From assembly GCA_964492485.1 (NCBI GenBank), contig CAZBKM010000014.1, positions 1 through 64,000 on the forward strand: a DNA stretch of 64,000 nt, in the 5' to 3' direction. A model generated the notes under the pieces. That model did no database searches and was not told the origin of the DNA. It saw only the letters and a program-made list of their open reading frames with translations. A program made the position numbers and the translations under genes. Each line of letters starts with the position of its first letter. The stretch's first letter is position 1. This document shows positions 1 through 9,086 of the stretch, piece after piece. The DNA comes from UBA5336 sp964492485 (GTDB lineage Bacteria; Pseudomonadota; Alphaproteobacteria; Caulobacterales; Hyphomonadaceae).

Positions 1-1393
1 GATCCTGGAACTTGTTGTTCTGTTCCGGATCGAGCACCTCGAGCAGCGCCGATGCCGGATCACCACGGAAATCCATCGACATCTTGTCGATTTCATCGAG
101 CAGGAACAGCGGATTCTTCTTCTCGACGCGACTGAGGGTCTGGATGATCTTGCCCGGCATCGAGCCGATATACGTGCGCCGATGACCGCGGATCTCCGCC
201 TCGTCGCGGATCCCGCCCAGCGACATGCGTCCGAATTTCCGGTTCGTGGCCCGTGCGATCGAACGGCCGATCGATGTCTTGCCGACACCGGGAGGCCCCA
301 CCAGACAGAGGATCGGACCCTTGAGGCGCTTGACGCGCTGCTGGACGGCCAGATATTCGAGGATGCGTTCCTTCACCTTCTCGAGGCCGTAGTGATCCTC
401 TTCAAGAATCTCTTCCGCGCGCTGCAGATCATGCGTAACCCGGGAGCGCTTGCTCCAGGGCACGTTAACCATCGTCTCGATGTAGTTGCGTACGACGGAT
501 GCTTCCGCCGACATCGGTGACATCATACGCAGCTTGCCGAGTTCCGTCTCCGTCTTTTCGCGCGCCTCCTTCGGCATTTTGGCCTTGCGGATTTTCTCCG
601 CGAGTTCCTCGGCTTCGTTGCCCGCCTCGTCGAGCTCGCCCATCTCCTTCTGGATGGCCTTCATCTGCTCGTTGAGGTAATACTCGCGCTGGCTCTTCTC
701 CATCTGCTGCTTGACGCGCCCACGCAGGCGCTTCTCGATCTGCAGGAGATCGATCTCGCCTTCGACCAGAGCCATCAGGCGTTCGAGACGCTCATGCACA
801 TCCGGCATCTCGAGCAGATGCTGCTTCTCCTCGAGTTTGAGTGACATGTGTGCGGCGATGGTATCCGCGAGCCGCGAAGCATCTTCGATCCCCGAAAGTG
901 AATTGAGCACCTCTTCGGGGACTTTCTTGTTGAGCTTGACGTACTGCTCGAACACATTCATGACCGAGCGCAGCAGGACCTGCTCTTCACGGTCCTCGCC
1001 GGGCGCCGTCTCTTCCAGCGTTTCGGGGACAGCGGTAAAGAAGTCCTCTTCGGTCGGCGCAATCTCGGTCAACCGGGCACGGTGACCGCCTTCGACCAGA
1101 ACCTTGATGGTCCCGTCGGGGAGTTTCAGCAGCTGCAGGATAGTGGCGCGTGTACCGATGTCGTACAGATCGGCGATTCCGGGTTCATCCACATCGGCGC
1201 TGCGCTGGGCCACCAGCATGATCTCTCTGGACCCGCTCATCGCGGCGTCAAGCGCACGGATGGATTTCTCCCGGCCCACGAACAGCGGGACCACCATGTG
1301 CGGATAGACCACCACATCGCGCAGCGGCAGCACCGGAACGCTGTGGCCCGTCTCCGGGACGGTATTCGGCGTATTCTGTTCGTCGTGTTCCAC
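1..1393 (-). CDS. lon: ATP-dependent protease Lon, N-terminal part (partial at window edge)
   Basis: Lon is a soluble hexameric AAA+ serine protease that degrades misfolded and short-lived regulatory proteins. About 464 codons are visible: the N-terminal substrate-binding domain starts with [20 protein letters not shown], and the AAA+ module follows. Walker A GPPGVGKT lies near residues 366-373 and Walker B LLDEIDK near 430-436. The Ser-Lys protease domain lies beyond base 1. The start is a GTG at 1391-1393, chosen because AGGAG sits 6 nt upstream and no in-frame ATG fits the family N-terminus. It follows clpP and clpX on the same strand, the usual proteobacterial order. A heat-shock-like promoter precedes it. 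Confidence 0.97.
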   Translation of the reverse strand, partial: MEHDEQNTPNTVPETGHSVPVLPLRDVVVYPHMVVPLFVGREKSIRALDAAMSGSREIMLVAQRSADVDEPGIADLYDIGTRATILQLLKLPDGTIKVLVEGGHRARLTEIAPTEEDFFTAVPETLEETAPGEDREEQVLLRSVMNVFEQYVKLNKKVPEEVLNSLSGIEDASRLADTIAAHMSLKLEEKQHLLEMPDVHERLERLMALVEGEIDLLQIEKRLRGRVKQQMEKSQREYYLNEQMKAIQKEMGELDEAGNEAEELAEKIRKAKMPKEAREKTETELGKLRMMSPMSAEASVVRNYIETMVNVPWSKRSRVTHDLQRAEEILEEDHYGLEKVKERILEYLAVQQRVKRLKGPILCLVGPPGVGKTSIGRSIARATNRKFGRMSLGGIRDEAEIRGHRRTYIGSMPGKIIQTLSRVEKKNPLFLLDEIDKMSMDFRGDPASALLEVLDPEQNNKFQD

Positions 1394-1451
1394 CGGGAAC
1401 TCCTGAATATTCCTGAAAACTGGAGAAGACGCCGCAGGCGTCCGTCAAACG

Positions 1452-1481
1452 TATCTGGGGGAATACAGTGAGGGTTTCAAG
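1452..1481 (-). promoter_or_regulatory. Sigma-32-like heat-shock promoter for lon
   Basis: On the minus strand CTTGAAA (1481-1475) is followed after 14 nt by CCCCAGATA (1460-1452). This resembles the sigma-32 consensus CTTGAAA / CCCCATnT with an acceptable spacer. It lies about 60 nt upstream of the lon GTG. Heat-shock control of lon is established in other proteobacteria; use of this site is inferred. Confidence 0.6.
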
Positions 1482-1510
1482 GGGCGCGCGAGCCCGCCCG
1501 GCGCGCCCCT
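1480..1510 (-). terminator. GC-rich hairpin after clpX, possible terminator
   Basis: A perfect 10-bp inverted repeat (AGGGGCGCGC / GCGCGCCCCT) with an 11-nt loop lies about 95 nt after the clpX stop codon. Only two T residues follow it on the minus strand, so it is a weak intrinsic terminator at best. Its distal arm touches the -35 element of the lon promoter, so it could separate clpX transcription from lon. Confidence 0.4.
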
Positions 1511-1604
1511 GGTGGACGCTCCGACCCCATCAACGGGCGCCGGAGCCGGTACCGGCACGGGGGACCGGATCGGGCATGTGCGGACCACCGCGCCGGGAAG
1601 CGCC

Positions 1605-2909
1605 TCACTCGTCCGATGCGGCCCGCTTGTACGGGGTGTCCTCGAGCCGCGCGGGCTCCTCATCATGCCCCTCGAAGACGAGATACGGAGTCGCCTCCCC
1701 GCGCACCACGGCGTCGTCGATCACCACGCGGCTGACGTGTTCAAGCGACGGGAGATCATACATCGTGTCCAGCAGGACGCTTTCGATGATCGTCCGCAGG
1801 CCACGCGCGCCGGTATTGCGCTCCATGGCCCGTTTGGCCACCGCGTACAGGGCCGATTCGCGCATCTCGAGTTCGCAGCCCTCCATTTCGAAAAGCTTGG
1901 CGTACTGCTTGATGATGGCGTTCTTCGGCTCCGTCAGGATCCGGACCAGCGCGTCCGCATCGAGCTCCTCGAGCGTCGCGACGACCGGAAGCCGCCCTAC
2001 GAATTCGGGGATCAGGCCGTAGGAGATCAGGTCCTCGGGTTCGACCCCCTGCAGGACCTCGCCCACATTGGCCCGCTCGTCACGCGTTTTCACCTCGGCA
2101 GAGAAACCGACACCGCCCTGCTCGGAACGGTCCCGGATGACTTTCTCGAGGCCGGCGAACGCGCCCCCGACGATGAACAGCATGTTCGAGGTATCGACCT
2201 GCAGGAATTCCTGCTGCGGATGCTTGCGCCCGCCCTGCGGCGGCACCGAGGCGACGGTGCCTTCCATGATCTTCAGGAGCGCCTGTTGCACGCCCTCCCC
2301 GCTCACGTCGCGCGTGATGGAGGGATTGTCCGACTTGCGGCTGATCTTGTCGATCTCGTCGATATAGACGATCCCGCGCTGGGCGCGTTCGACATTGTAG
2401 TCCGCCGATTGCAGCAGCTTCAGGACGATGTTTTCCACGTCCTCGCCGACATAGCCGGCTTCGGTGAGCGTGGTCGCATCCGCCATGGTGAAGGGCACGT
2501 CGAGGATACGCGCCAGTGTCTGGGCGAGGAGTGTCTTTCCGCAGCCCGTCGGACCGACCAGCAGGATGTTCGATTTCGACAGCTCGACGGAATCGTTCTT
2601 CGCGGAATGGGCCAGACGCTTGTAGTGATTGTGGACGGCGACCGACAGGATGCGCTTCGCCTGCGGCTGTCCGATCACGTAATCGTCCAGGACGTCGCAG
2701 ATTTCCTGCGGTGCGGGCACCCCTTCCCGCGAGCGCGCGATGGAGGTCTTGTTCTCCTCGCGGATGATGTCCATGCACAGCTCGACGCACTCGTCGCAGA
2801 TGAACACGGTCGGCCCGGCGATGAGTTTCTTCACCTCGTGCTGGCTCTTTCCGCAGAAGGAGCAATACAAGGTATTCTTCGAGTCGCCGGTTCCGGTCGT
2901 TTTCGTCAT
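1605..2909 (-). CDS. clpX: ATP-dependent Clp protease ATP-binding subunit ClpX
   Basis: ClpX is the AAA+ unfoldase that feeds substrates to ClpP. In Caulobacter-type bacteria these include cell-cycle regulators such as CtrA. The 434-aa product has the N-terminal zinc-binding domain (Cys16, Cys19, Cys38, Cys41), Walker A GPTGCGKT near residue 120, Walker B VYIDEIDK and a full-length C-terminus. The chosen ATG (2907-2909) has GAGG 5 nt upstream; an in-frame ATG seven codons earlier lacks such a site. It lies 171 bp downstream of clpP on the same strand, with lon next. Confidence 0.98.
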   Translation of the reverse strand: MTKTTGTGDSKNTLYCSFCGKSQHEVKKLIAGPTVFICDECVELCMDIIREENKTSIARSREGVPAPQEICDVLDDYVIGQPQAKRILSVAVHNHYKRLAHSAKNDSVELSKSNILLVGPTGCGKTLLAQTLARILDVPFTMADATTLTEAGYVGEDVENIVLKLLQSADYNVERAQRGIVYIDEIDKISRKSDNPSITRDVSGEGVQQALLKIMEGTVASVPPQGGRKHPQQEFLQVDTSNMLFIVGGAFAGLEKVIRDRSEQGGVGFSAEVKTRDERANVGEVLQGVEPEDLISYGLIPEFVGRLPVVATLEELDADALVRILTEPKNAIIKQYAKLFEMEGCELEMRESALYAVAKRAMERNTGARGLRTIIESVLLDTMYDLPSLEHVSRVVIDDAVVRGEATPYLVFEGHDEEPARLEDTPYKRAASDE

Positions 2910-3080
2910 AGCAACCTCATTACGGGACAAGGCGTTAACAGCGGCCTCATGGCAGGCGCCTGCCCCCCTTCAATCGATCATATGTGCTCACCCCCTGCAA
3001 GCAAGGGGCCGCCGGCAGGGCCGGCGTGACCTGTCGCGCCGCGAGGGACCCCGGTCGCGCCCGGATCCCGACGAATCGCC

Positions 3081-3704
3081 TCAGGCCGCGTCTTCGTCGA
3101 CGCGGCGCTCGAACACCTGATCGACAATGCCGAATTCTGCCGCTTCCTGCGCGGTCAGGAACGTGTCGCGGTCAAGCTTGCGCTCGATCGTCTTCTGATC
3201 CTGGCCGGTATGGCGCACATAGATGTCGTTCAGCCGCCGTTTCAGGTCGATGATTTCCTCGGCGTGACGTTCGATGTCCGTGGCCACGCCGCTATAGCCG
3301 CCCGAGGGCTGGTGCAGCATGACGCGCGCATTGGGAAGGGCGATGCGGTGCCCCTTCTCACCCGCCGCCAGGAGCAGCGATCCCATGGACGCGGCCTGGC
3401 CGATGCATACCGTCGAGACCGGGCAGCGAATGTACTGCATGGTATCGTAGATCGCGAGCCCGGAGGTGACGTACCCACCGGGGCTGTTGATGTACATCGC
3501 AACGTCCTTCTTCGGATTTTCCGATTCGAGATACAGGAGCTGCGAGGTGATCAGTGCCGCCATGCCGTCATCGATCCCACCGGTGACGAAAATGATCCGT
3601 TCCTTCAGCAGGCGGGAGAAGATGTCGAAGGCGCGCTCGCCCCGGCTCGTCTGTTCCACGACCATGGGCACGAGGTTGAGCGCGGTGGGAAGGGTATCGG
3701 ACAT
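3081..3704 (-). CDS. clpP: ATP-dependent Clp protease proteolytic subunit ClpP
   Basis: ClpP forms the tetradecameric serine protease chamber that partners ClpX. The 207-aa product shows the catalytic triad Ser106 (GQAASMGS), His131 (VMLHQPSGG) and Asp180 (LDRDTFL). The oxyanion-loop region INSPGG is also present. The longer reading frame upstream lacks ClpP homology; the ATG at 3702-3704 starts the conserved N-terminus that precedes [18 protein letters not shown]. No trigger factor gene precedes it, although tig-clpP-clpX-lon is a common arrangement. Instead an EF-hand gene diverges from it. Confidence 0.98.
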   Translation of the reverse strand: MSDTLPTALNLVPMVVEQTSRGERAFDIFSRLLKERIIFVTGGIDDGMAALITSQLLYLESENPKKDVAMYINSPGGYVTSGLAIYDTMQYIRCPVSTVCIGQAASMGSLLLAAGEKGHRIALPNARVMLHQPSGGYSGVATDIERHAEEIIDLKRRLNDIYVRHTGQDQKTIERKLDRDTFLTAQEAAEFGIVDQVFERRVDEDAA

Positions 3705-3950
3705 GAACGTCTCGCCTGGTTTGAGAGGTGGGTGCAACGCACCGCATCGGTAACCCGATGTGTTGGCAGATGACCATATATTTGTCCACGCTGGCCATGG
3801 CTCAAGGGGCGAGGCCCGATTGCACCCACGGTTCCACAGGCTTGACCTGTCTGCCTCTTCATGTGGCATTCACGACACACGGCGCTAGCATTGCACGTCA
3901 TCATCCCTCCGCTGGCGACCTGCCGACCAGCTTCCGCAACCGAGGCGCCC

Positions 3951-4568
3951 ATGTTCCAGCTTCGACTGTCGCTCCGCTCCGCCGCCCTGATCCTGGGCGT
4001 GAACGCGGTCCTTCTCGCCCCTGCGGCCCTTGCGGATCAGGCTGCGCAGGGCAGCGACGAGGTGGTGCGCCTGCCCGATGCGCCGGAGCGGCCGAGGGCT
4101 CCCGTGCTGTTGGAGCCCCCAGATCGTGAGGCGCGCGACGAGCGGGAAACGCGGCTCCTGCCGGGTGGCGCCCTGCTTGCGACCTTCGACACCGATGGCG
4201 ACCAGGTGATTTCCGATGCGGAGCTGGAGACCGGGATCGCGCGCGCCTTCGATGAGGCCGACGGCAATGGGAATGGCCGTATCACCGGCCTGGAACAGAA
4301 AGCCTGGGCGACGTCGTTGCCGTATCGCGACGAATCGCTGGCCAATCCCGTCCGGTTCGACCCGAATCTTGACGGGCAGGTGACCCGGGAGGAGTTCTCC
4401 CAGGTCCTGACCGCGCTCGCCGCGGAATACCGGGGCGAGTCCGACGAAGCCCTCACCTTTGCGGACCTGGTCGCGCCCCAGCGCACACCGGACGCCGAAC
4501 GGGCCGAGCGCCTGCGGAACGCTGCGCCCCTGCGCGAGGCCCGACGCGGCAGCGCCCAGACGGACTGA
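3951..4568 (+). CDS. Secreted EF-hand domain protein
   Basis: This 205-aa protein has an N-terminal signal peptide (hydrophobic LILGVNAVLLAPAALA, predicted cleavage before DQ). Three EF-hand-type calcium loops follow: DTDGDQVISDAE, DGNGNGRITGLE and DPNLDGQVTREE. The region between signal and first loop is proline-rich and acidic. It probably binds Ca2+ in the periplasm; a specific partner cannot be named. The ATG at 3951 follows GAGG at 6 nt and gives a proper signal peptide, so it is preferred over the upstream in-frame ATG at 3861. It diverges from clpP across about 245 bp of noncoding sequence. Confidence 0.85.
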   Translation: MFQLRLSLRSAALILGVNAVLLAPAALADQAAQGSDEVVRLPDAPERPRAPVLLEPPDREARDERETRLLPGGALLATFDTDGDQVISDAELETGIARAFDEADGNGNGRITGLEQKAWATSLPYRDESLANPVRFDPNLDGQVTREEFSQVLTALAAEYRGESDEALTFADLVAPQRTPDAERAERLRNAAPLREARRGSAQTD

Positions 4569-4760
4569 CCGCGCCGCGGGGATCTCGACTCCAACGCTGC
4601 CTTAAAATGCTTGAAAACAGGCATCTAAACCGAGTTCGGCACAAACGGACTTGGTTTGGAGCAAGTTCGGAGCAAACGCACTCGGTTGCGAACGGATACT
4701 TGCGCAAAAACAATGATGTAAAGCGCCGGCCTGGAGTGAAACGAAAGACTGGCGCTTTAA
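4569..4760. other. AT-richer intergenic sequence with inverted repeats
   Basis: This stretch lies between the convergent EF-hand and HPr genes and is clearly less GC-rich than its surroundings. It has a 9-bp inverted repeat (TAAAGCGCC at 4719-4727, GGCGCTTTA at 4751-4759) that abuts repeat copy 1. It also holds several near-repeats of a GAGTTCGG/GCAAGTTCGG type. Short reading frames here have no recognisable ribosome site or homology, and no gene is supported. Confidence 0.5.
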
Positions 4761-4862
4761 AGCATTTTCGAGCGAAGTGGGCACCGGTTCGCGTTAAAAA
4801 AATGCTCAAAACCAAGAACATAGCGCATCTTCACTGACTCCGATTGACTTGAAGATGCGCTA
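4761..4862 (-). repeat. Dispersed double-hairpin repeat, copy 1
   Basis: Read on the minus strand this copy has two parts. The first is a 12-bp hairpin AGCGCATCTTCA/TGAAGATGCGCT with a 16-nt loop. The second is a nested hairpin with outer arms AGCATTTT/AAAATGCT and inner arms GCGAA/TTCGC around CCGGTGCCCAC. It matches copies at 7299-7399 and 49767-49867 nearly base for base but in opposite orientation. Its first bases supply the TAG stop codon of the HPr gene. It could act as a terminator for that operon, since a T-rich run follows the first hairpin. Confidence 0.9.
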
Positions 4863-5156
4863 GTCCTGAGGATCGAGTTCTCCGAAGCCGTCAGTGAAAA
4901 GCTTCGCCACGGCATCGGCGGCGGCATCGGCCTCGGCGCCCTCGGCACGAATTTCGATCTCGCTTCCCGGTACTGCGACCAGAAGAAGCAGGTCCATAAT
5001 CGACCGGGCATCGGCCGACTCGTTGCCATGCGACAGTGTGACGGATGCGTCGAAGCCCTGCGCCGTTCGCGACACGGCCGCCGCCGGGCGGGCGTGCAGT
5101 CCCTTGGCGTTGACGATCCGGACGCGGCGTGTCGCCACGCCCGAAGACGCGCTCAT
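4860..5156 (-). CDS. ptsH: HPr-family phosphocarrier protein
   Basis: HPr passes phosphate from Enzyme I to EIIA proteins. In alphaproteobacteria lacking sugar-transport EIIs it belongs to a regulatory phosphotransfer system. The 98-aa product has the active-site GLHARPA motif with His21 and the regulatory-serine region ARSIMDLL with Ser52, the usual HprK target. It overlaps the upstream EIIA gene by ATGA. Its TAG stop lies in repeat copy 1. No hprK gene is visible in the window although Ser52 is retained. Confidence 0.95.
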   Translation of the reverse strand: MSASSGVATRRVRIVNAKGLHARPAAAVSRTAQGFDASVTLSHGNESADARSIMDLLLLVAVPGSEIEIRAEGAEADAAADAVAKLFTDGFGELDPQD

Positions 5157-5557
5157 GACGCCTTTCGCAACAATTGGGAGGCGATATTGATATATTTCCG
5201 GCCAGCCTCGGCTGCGACGTCGGCCGCCTCCTCTATGGTGACCTCGCCGCGAACCTCCGCCAGCTTGATCAGCATCGGCAGGTTGACCCCCGCGATGACC
5301 TCGACCTTGCCCGGAGACATGACGGAGATCGCCAGGTTGGAGGGCGTCCCGCCGAACATGTCGGTGAGGATGATCACACCGTCGCCCTCGTCACAGGCCT
5401 TGACCGTATCGCGGATCTGCTCGCGCCGGGCCTCGATATCGTCCTCGGCCTCGATGCTGATGGCCTTGAACCGGCGTTGCTCGCCGACGACGTGCTCGGT
5501 TGCGTGCACGAGCTCCACAGCGAGCCGACCATGACTGACAACGACGAGACCGATCAT
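5153..5557 (-). CDS. PTS EIIA component of the mannose family (regulatory PtsM/EIIA-Man-like)
   Basis: This 134-aa cytoplasmic protein is a standalone EIIA of the mannose class, the terminal phosphoacceptor of the regulatory PTS. The N-terminus MIGLVVVSHG carries the phosphorylated His9, and ILTDMFGGTPSN is the conserved second block. The start at 5557 matches the family N-terminus; the upstream extension of the open frame has no homology. It overlaps ptsH by ATGA and lies 103 bp downstream of the AbgT gene. In related genomes this position follows chvI-chvG-hprK. Confidence 0.93.
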   Translation of the reverse strand: MIGLVVVSHGRLAVELVHATEHVVGEQRRFKAISIEAEDDIEARREQIRDTVKACDEGDGVIILTDMFGGTPSNLAISVMSPGKVEVIAGVNLPMLIKLAEVRGEVTIEEAADVAAEAGRKYINIASQLLRKAS

Positions 5558-5660
5558 GAGTCGCCTGTTCTTCCGGCCCGCAGCCGATGAGACCGTTCCA
5601 TGACGAAACGCTGCCACAGTTGCAGGACGGGTCAACCCGCTTCCTGTCAGACGCGAAAGG

Positions 5661-7262
5661 TTAAGGCGTTCCGGGAATATCAAAGCCCATCGGCGCGCCC
5701 GGTCCCAGCGGCAGGCCCAGCACGATCCACAGGATCATCAAGCCGACACCGCTGATCAGCAGCCAGACCGAATAGGGGATCATCATCGCCGTGAGACTGC
5801 CCAGGCCGAAACCGGACTGCCAGCGCTGCGCGAAGACCAGGATCAGCGGAAAGTAGACCATCAGGGGCGTAATGATGTTGGTGGCGCTGTCGCCCACGCG
5901 ATAGGCGGCCGTGGCGCCCTCTGGACTGATCCCCAGCAGCATCAGCAATGGCACGAGCACGGGTGCCAGAAGCGCCCATTTCGCGCTGGCCGAGCCGACA
6001 AAGAGGTTCAGGGCCGCGGCAAACAGCACCATGAGTCCGAGCACGATCGGCAGCGGCAGGCCGGTCGCCTGGATGCCGCTGGCGCCATGAACGGCGGTGA
6101 TGAAGCCGAGCTGGGACCAGCCGAACATGGCGACGAAGTGCGCGGCCGCGAAGGCGAGCACGAGATAGTAGCCCATGTCCTTCATCGCCTCCGTCATCAT
6201 GTTCACGAGGTCGCGATGGTTGCGGATCGTGCCGGCCGCCGCGCCATAGGCCCAGCCCGACGCAAGAAACAGGACCAGGAAAGCCGCCACCAGGGAGCGG
6301 AAGAACGGGCTGTAGCGCTCGTACCAGGCCATGCCCTCGGTACCGGGGCCGTCCAGGACCAGCGGCGTGCCTGGCCCGATGGCCATGAAGGTCCAGAGCC
6401 CCAGCGTGCCCAGCACCGCGAGGCCGGCATAACGCAACCCCCTCTGCTGGTCGCCGGTCAGGGGGGCAGCGTCGTCCTCGTAAGCCGCCCGCGTGTCGCC
6501 CTCAGGCGTCCAGGTGCCGAGTTTCGGCTCGATGATGCGGTCGGTCACGTACCAGATGATCGGCAGGTATAGGATCAGAAGCGCGGAAATGAAGTACCAG
6601 TTGCCCGCCGGGTTCATGGTCCAGTCGGGCGCGAGCGCACTGATTTCCACGGCCTCCTGGGTGATGCCGAAGAGCAGCACGTCGAGCTGGCCCGGCAGGA
6701 CGTTGGCGGAGAAACCGCCCGAGACGCCGGCAAAGGCCGCCGCGATACCGGCCAGCGGATGGCGTCCTGCAGCTGCAAACAGCACACCCGCCAGGGGAAT
6801 CAGTACGACATAGCCCGCATCGGCGGCATGGTTGCCCAGCATGGCCACGAGCGCGACCACGGGTGTCAGCAAGGCATTGGGGGCGCCGCGCACGGCCACG
6901 CGCATACCGCTGGCGAACAGGCCCGACCGCTCCGCCACACCGGCGCCCAGCATGACCACCAGCACATAGCCCAGCGGATGGAAGTGGGTGAAGGTCTGGG
7001 GCATCTCCACCCACAGGCGCTGGATGTTCTCCGGCGAAAGCAGGCTGCGCGCCTCCACCACGACCGGATTGCCCGCCGCATCCAACTCGGTCGGGTGCTG
7101 TGCCGACACGCCGACGAGTGCGGTGACGACCGAGATCAGCACCAGCGCCAGGATGAGATAGATGAAGATGAAGACCGGATCCGGCAGCCGGTTACCCGTG
7201 CGCTCGATCCACCCGAGAAATCCGCGATTGGAGACGCTTCCGGTCTCGGCGACGTCGCTCAT
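5661..7262 (-). CDS. AbgT-family transporter (p-aminobenzoyl-glutamate/antimetabolite type)
   Basis: This 533-aa integral inner-membrane protein has the AbgT-family architecture: many hydrophobic segments, the N-terminal LGWIERTGNRLPDPVFIF and the family motif GNHAADAGYVVLIPL. Known members import p-aminobenzoyl-glutamate or export sulfonamides; the substrate here is unknown. The ATG at 7262 has AGGAG 6 nt upstream. The open frame extends upstream to 7310, but that part lies in repeat copy 2 and is probably not translated. The gene sits between chvG and the EIIA/HPr pair, where hprK would be expected, suggesting insertion or replacement. Confidence 0.9.
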   Translation of the reverse strand: MSDVAETGSVSNRGFLGWIERTGNRLPDPVFIFIYLILALVLISVVTALVGVSAQHPTELDAAGNPVVVEARSLLSPENIQRLWVEMPQTFTHFHPLGYVLVVMLGAGVAERSGLFASGMRVAVRGAPNALLTPVVALVAMLGNHAADAGYVVLIPLAGVLFAAAGRHPLAGIAAAFAGVSGGFSANVLPGQLDVLLFGITQEAVEISALAPDWTMNPAGNWYFISALLILYLPIIWYVTDRIIEPKLGTWTPEGDTRAAYEDDAAPLTGDQQRGLRYAGLAVLGTLGLWTFMAIGPGTPLVLDGPGTEGMAWYERYSPFFRSLVAAFLVLFLASGWAYGAAAGTIRNHRDLVNMMTEAMKDMGYYLVLAFAAAHFVAMFGWSQLGFITAVHGASGIQATGLPLPIVLGLMVLFAAALNLFVGSASAKWALLAPVLVPLLMLLGISPEGATAAYRVGDSATNIITPLMVYFPLILVFAQRWQSGFGLGSLTAMMIPYSVWLLISGVGLMILWIVLGLPLGPGAPMGFDIPGTP

Positions 7263-7298
7263 GGCTGGCTCCTGTTCGATCCGTTTCCCAAGGGCTTG

Positions 7299-7399
7299 GC
7301 GCATCTTCAAGTCAACCAGAGTCAGTGAAGATGCGCTATGTTCTTGGTTTTGAGCATTTTCTTAATGCGAACCGGTGCCCACTTCGCCCGAAGAATGCT
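7299..7399 (+). repeat. Dispersed double-hairpin repeat, copy 2
   Basis: This copy has the same layout as copy 1 but in inverse orientation: GCGCATCTTCA/TGAAGATGCGC, then AGCATTTTC, GCGAACCGGTGCCCAC and a GAAGAATGCT end. The outer arm of the second hairpin has diverged (TTTTC against GAAGA). It lies between the chvG stop and the abgT start. Together with copy 1 it makes an inverted pair bracketing a 2.4-kb block (abgT, EIIA, HPr). Confidence 0.9.
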
Positions 7400-7437
7400 A
7401 TAGACCGGCTTGCATGGCAGTGCAAAGGTCGGCGGGA

Positions 7438-9054
7438 CTATTCGGCCGGCAACAGGATCGTGAACCGGGCGCCGCCGCCCGGACGGTTTGCCGCACTGAC
7501 CCGGCCGCGATGGGTTTCCACGATCTGGCGGACGATGGACAGTCCCAGCCCGGAATTGTTGCCGAAGGCCGATCCCTTGGGCCGGTCGGTATAGAACCGC
7601 TCGAAGATCGTCTCCAGCTTGTCGTCCGGAATACCTGGGCCCTCATCCTCCACATCGATACGCGCCAGGGTCTGTGGACCGTCATGGTCCTGGTCCAGCG
7701 TCACGGTGACCGTACCGCCCGGGGGGGAGAAGGAGCGCGCATTGTCGATCAGGTTGCGAAGCACCTGTCCCAGCGGCCCGTCGCGGCCCCGCACCTGCAG
7801 TGCCGCGCCCATGGTGCGATCGTCGAAGCGCACGACCGGCGCCTCCCCGTCCACCTCCGAGGGATAGGTGCGCACGACATCCCCGCAAAGCCGGGCAATA
7901 TCGATCTGGGACGTGGGCACGCGCGTCACCTCCGCTTCCAGACGCGATGCGTTGGAAATGTCGGTGATCAGCCGGTCCAGCCGGCGCACGTCATCGGCGA
8001 TGACCGAGAGCAGCTTGGCGTGCGCCTCGAGATTGTTCCCGTCCAGCCGTTCCAGCGTCTCGGCCGCAGAACGTATCGAGGTCAGCGGATTCTTGAGCTC
8101 GTGGGCAACGTCGGCGGCGAATCGCTCATTGGCAACGATGCGCTCCATCAGCGCCTCGGTCATGGATTCCATCGACTGGGCAAGAATGCCGATCTCGTCG
8201 TGCCGCTTCGACAGGCCCGGCAGCCTGAGCGTTTCCGATGCGCCCGCCCGCACGCCCTCCGCGGCGAGGGACAGACGCCGCAGGGGCCGCGCGATGCCAA
8301 GCGTCAGCAGGAACGCCGTGATCAGCGATACCAGAACGGCAACCGCGATGAAGGGCAGCAAGGCCGCTCGCTCTGCCTGAACCACCCGGTCGATGTCGCT
8401 TGCTTCGAGCGTCAGGACGCCGACCACGGCCGACACACGCTGGATGGGCACCGAAACGGAGATGACCCGTCGGCCCCGGTCGGAGAAGCGCTGGCTGGCG
8501 GCAGTGTCGCCGGTGAGCGCAGCCTCGAACTCCTGTTCGAAGGTCTGCGCCCGCACGGCGTTTCCGCCTGGCCCGGGCAGCACGGCGTCGAAGAAGCCGC
8601 TCGCCCAGGAAGACAGGTCGGCCATCCACACCGAGAGCGTCCCCGGCTCCCGGATCGGCGGCAGGGCACTGACATCCACCCGCTCCGACAGCATGAAACT
8701 GTCAGCGATCAACGTCCCATCCCGACGGCGGACCTGGGCGCGGATCGTCGCGGGCAGGGCAAGCGGGCGCAGCGTCTCCCGCGCGGCATCGCCATCCAGC
8801 ATCGGCACCGGCCGACCGCGGGTCGCTCCTTCCGCCAGCAGGTTCGTGAAGATCTCCGCCTGGGCGATCAGGTCCTGCTTCTTGGAGACCACGAGGCCGG
8901 CACGCATTTCGTTCAGGATCATCGCCCCGGCAATCAGGACAATCAGTCCGGCGAGATTCGACACGAAAATCCGCCAGGCGATGCGCGAACGCGGACGCGG
9001 CAGCCCGAGATGCAGGCCGCGACGGGTCATGGACGAGGCGAACGGGACGGGCAT
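7438..9054 (-). CDS. chvG: Envelope-stress sensor histidine kinase ChvG
   Basis: ChvG is the inner-membrane kinase partner of ChvI that responds to acid and envelope stress in alphaproteobacteria. The 538-aa protein has an N-terminal transmembrane segment (about residues 31-48), a periplasmic sensor region, a second segment (about 231-254), HAMP, the dimerisation domain with His318 (VAHELKNPLTS), and a HATPase domain (N-box NLIDNARSFS, G boxes DEGPGIP and GLGLSIV). The start at 9054 has only a weak ribosome site. A cyclophilin gene separates it from chvI, which is unusual. Repeat copy 2 lies 38 nt after its stop. Confidence 0.92.
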   Translation of the reverse strand: MPVPFASSMTRRGLHLGLPRPRSRIAWRIFVSNLAGLIVLIAGAMILNEMRAGLVVSKKQDLIAQAEIFTNLLAEGATRGRPVPMLDGDAARETLRPLALPATIRAQVRRRDGTLIADSFMLSERVDVSALPPIREPGTLSVWMADLSSWASGFFDAVLPGPGGNAVRAQTFEQEFEAALTGDTAASQRFSDRGRRVISVSVPIQRVSAVVGVLTLEASDIDRVVQAERAALLPFIAVAVLVSLITAFLLTLGIARPLRRLSLAAEGVRAGASETLRLPGLSKRHDEIGILAQSMESMTEALMERIVANERFAADVAHELKNPLTSIRSAAETLERLDGNNLEAHAKLLSVIADDVRRLDRLITDISNASRLEAEVTRVPTSQIDIARLCGDVVRTYPSEVDGEAPVVRFDDRTMGAALQVRGRDGPLGQVLRNLIDNARSFSPPGGTVTVTLDQDHDGPQTLARIDVEDEGPGIPDDKLETIFERFYTDRPKGSAFGNNSGLGLSIVRQIVETHRGRVSAANRPGGGARFTILLPAE

Positions 9055-9086
9055 GGGCCTACGCTAAGGGCCCTGATGCAAGACAG

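Noticed and set aside
2951..3025. Palindrome GGCAGGCGCCTGCC and nearby GCCGGC hairpin between clpP and clpX as a terminator
   Set aside because: Neither stem is followed by a T-run in the direction of clpP transcription, and the dyads are common in GC-rich DNA.
4607..4837. Small frames within the AT-richer region and repeat copy 1
   Set aside because: No ribosome site or homology is visible, and the sequence is accounted for by inverted repeats and the dispersed element.
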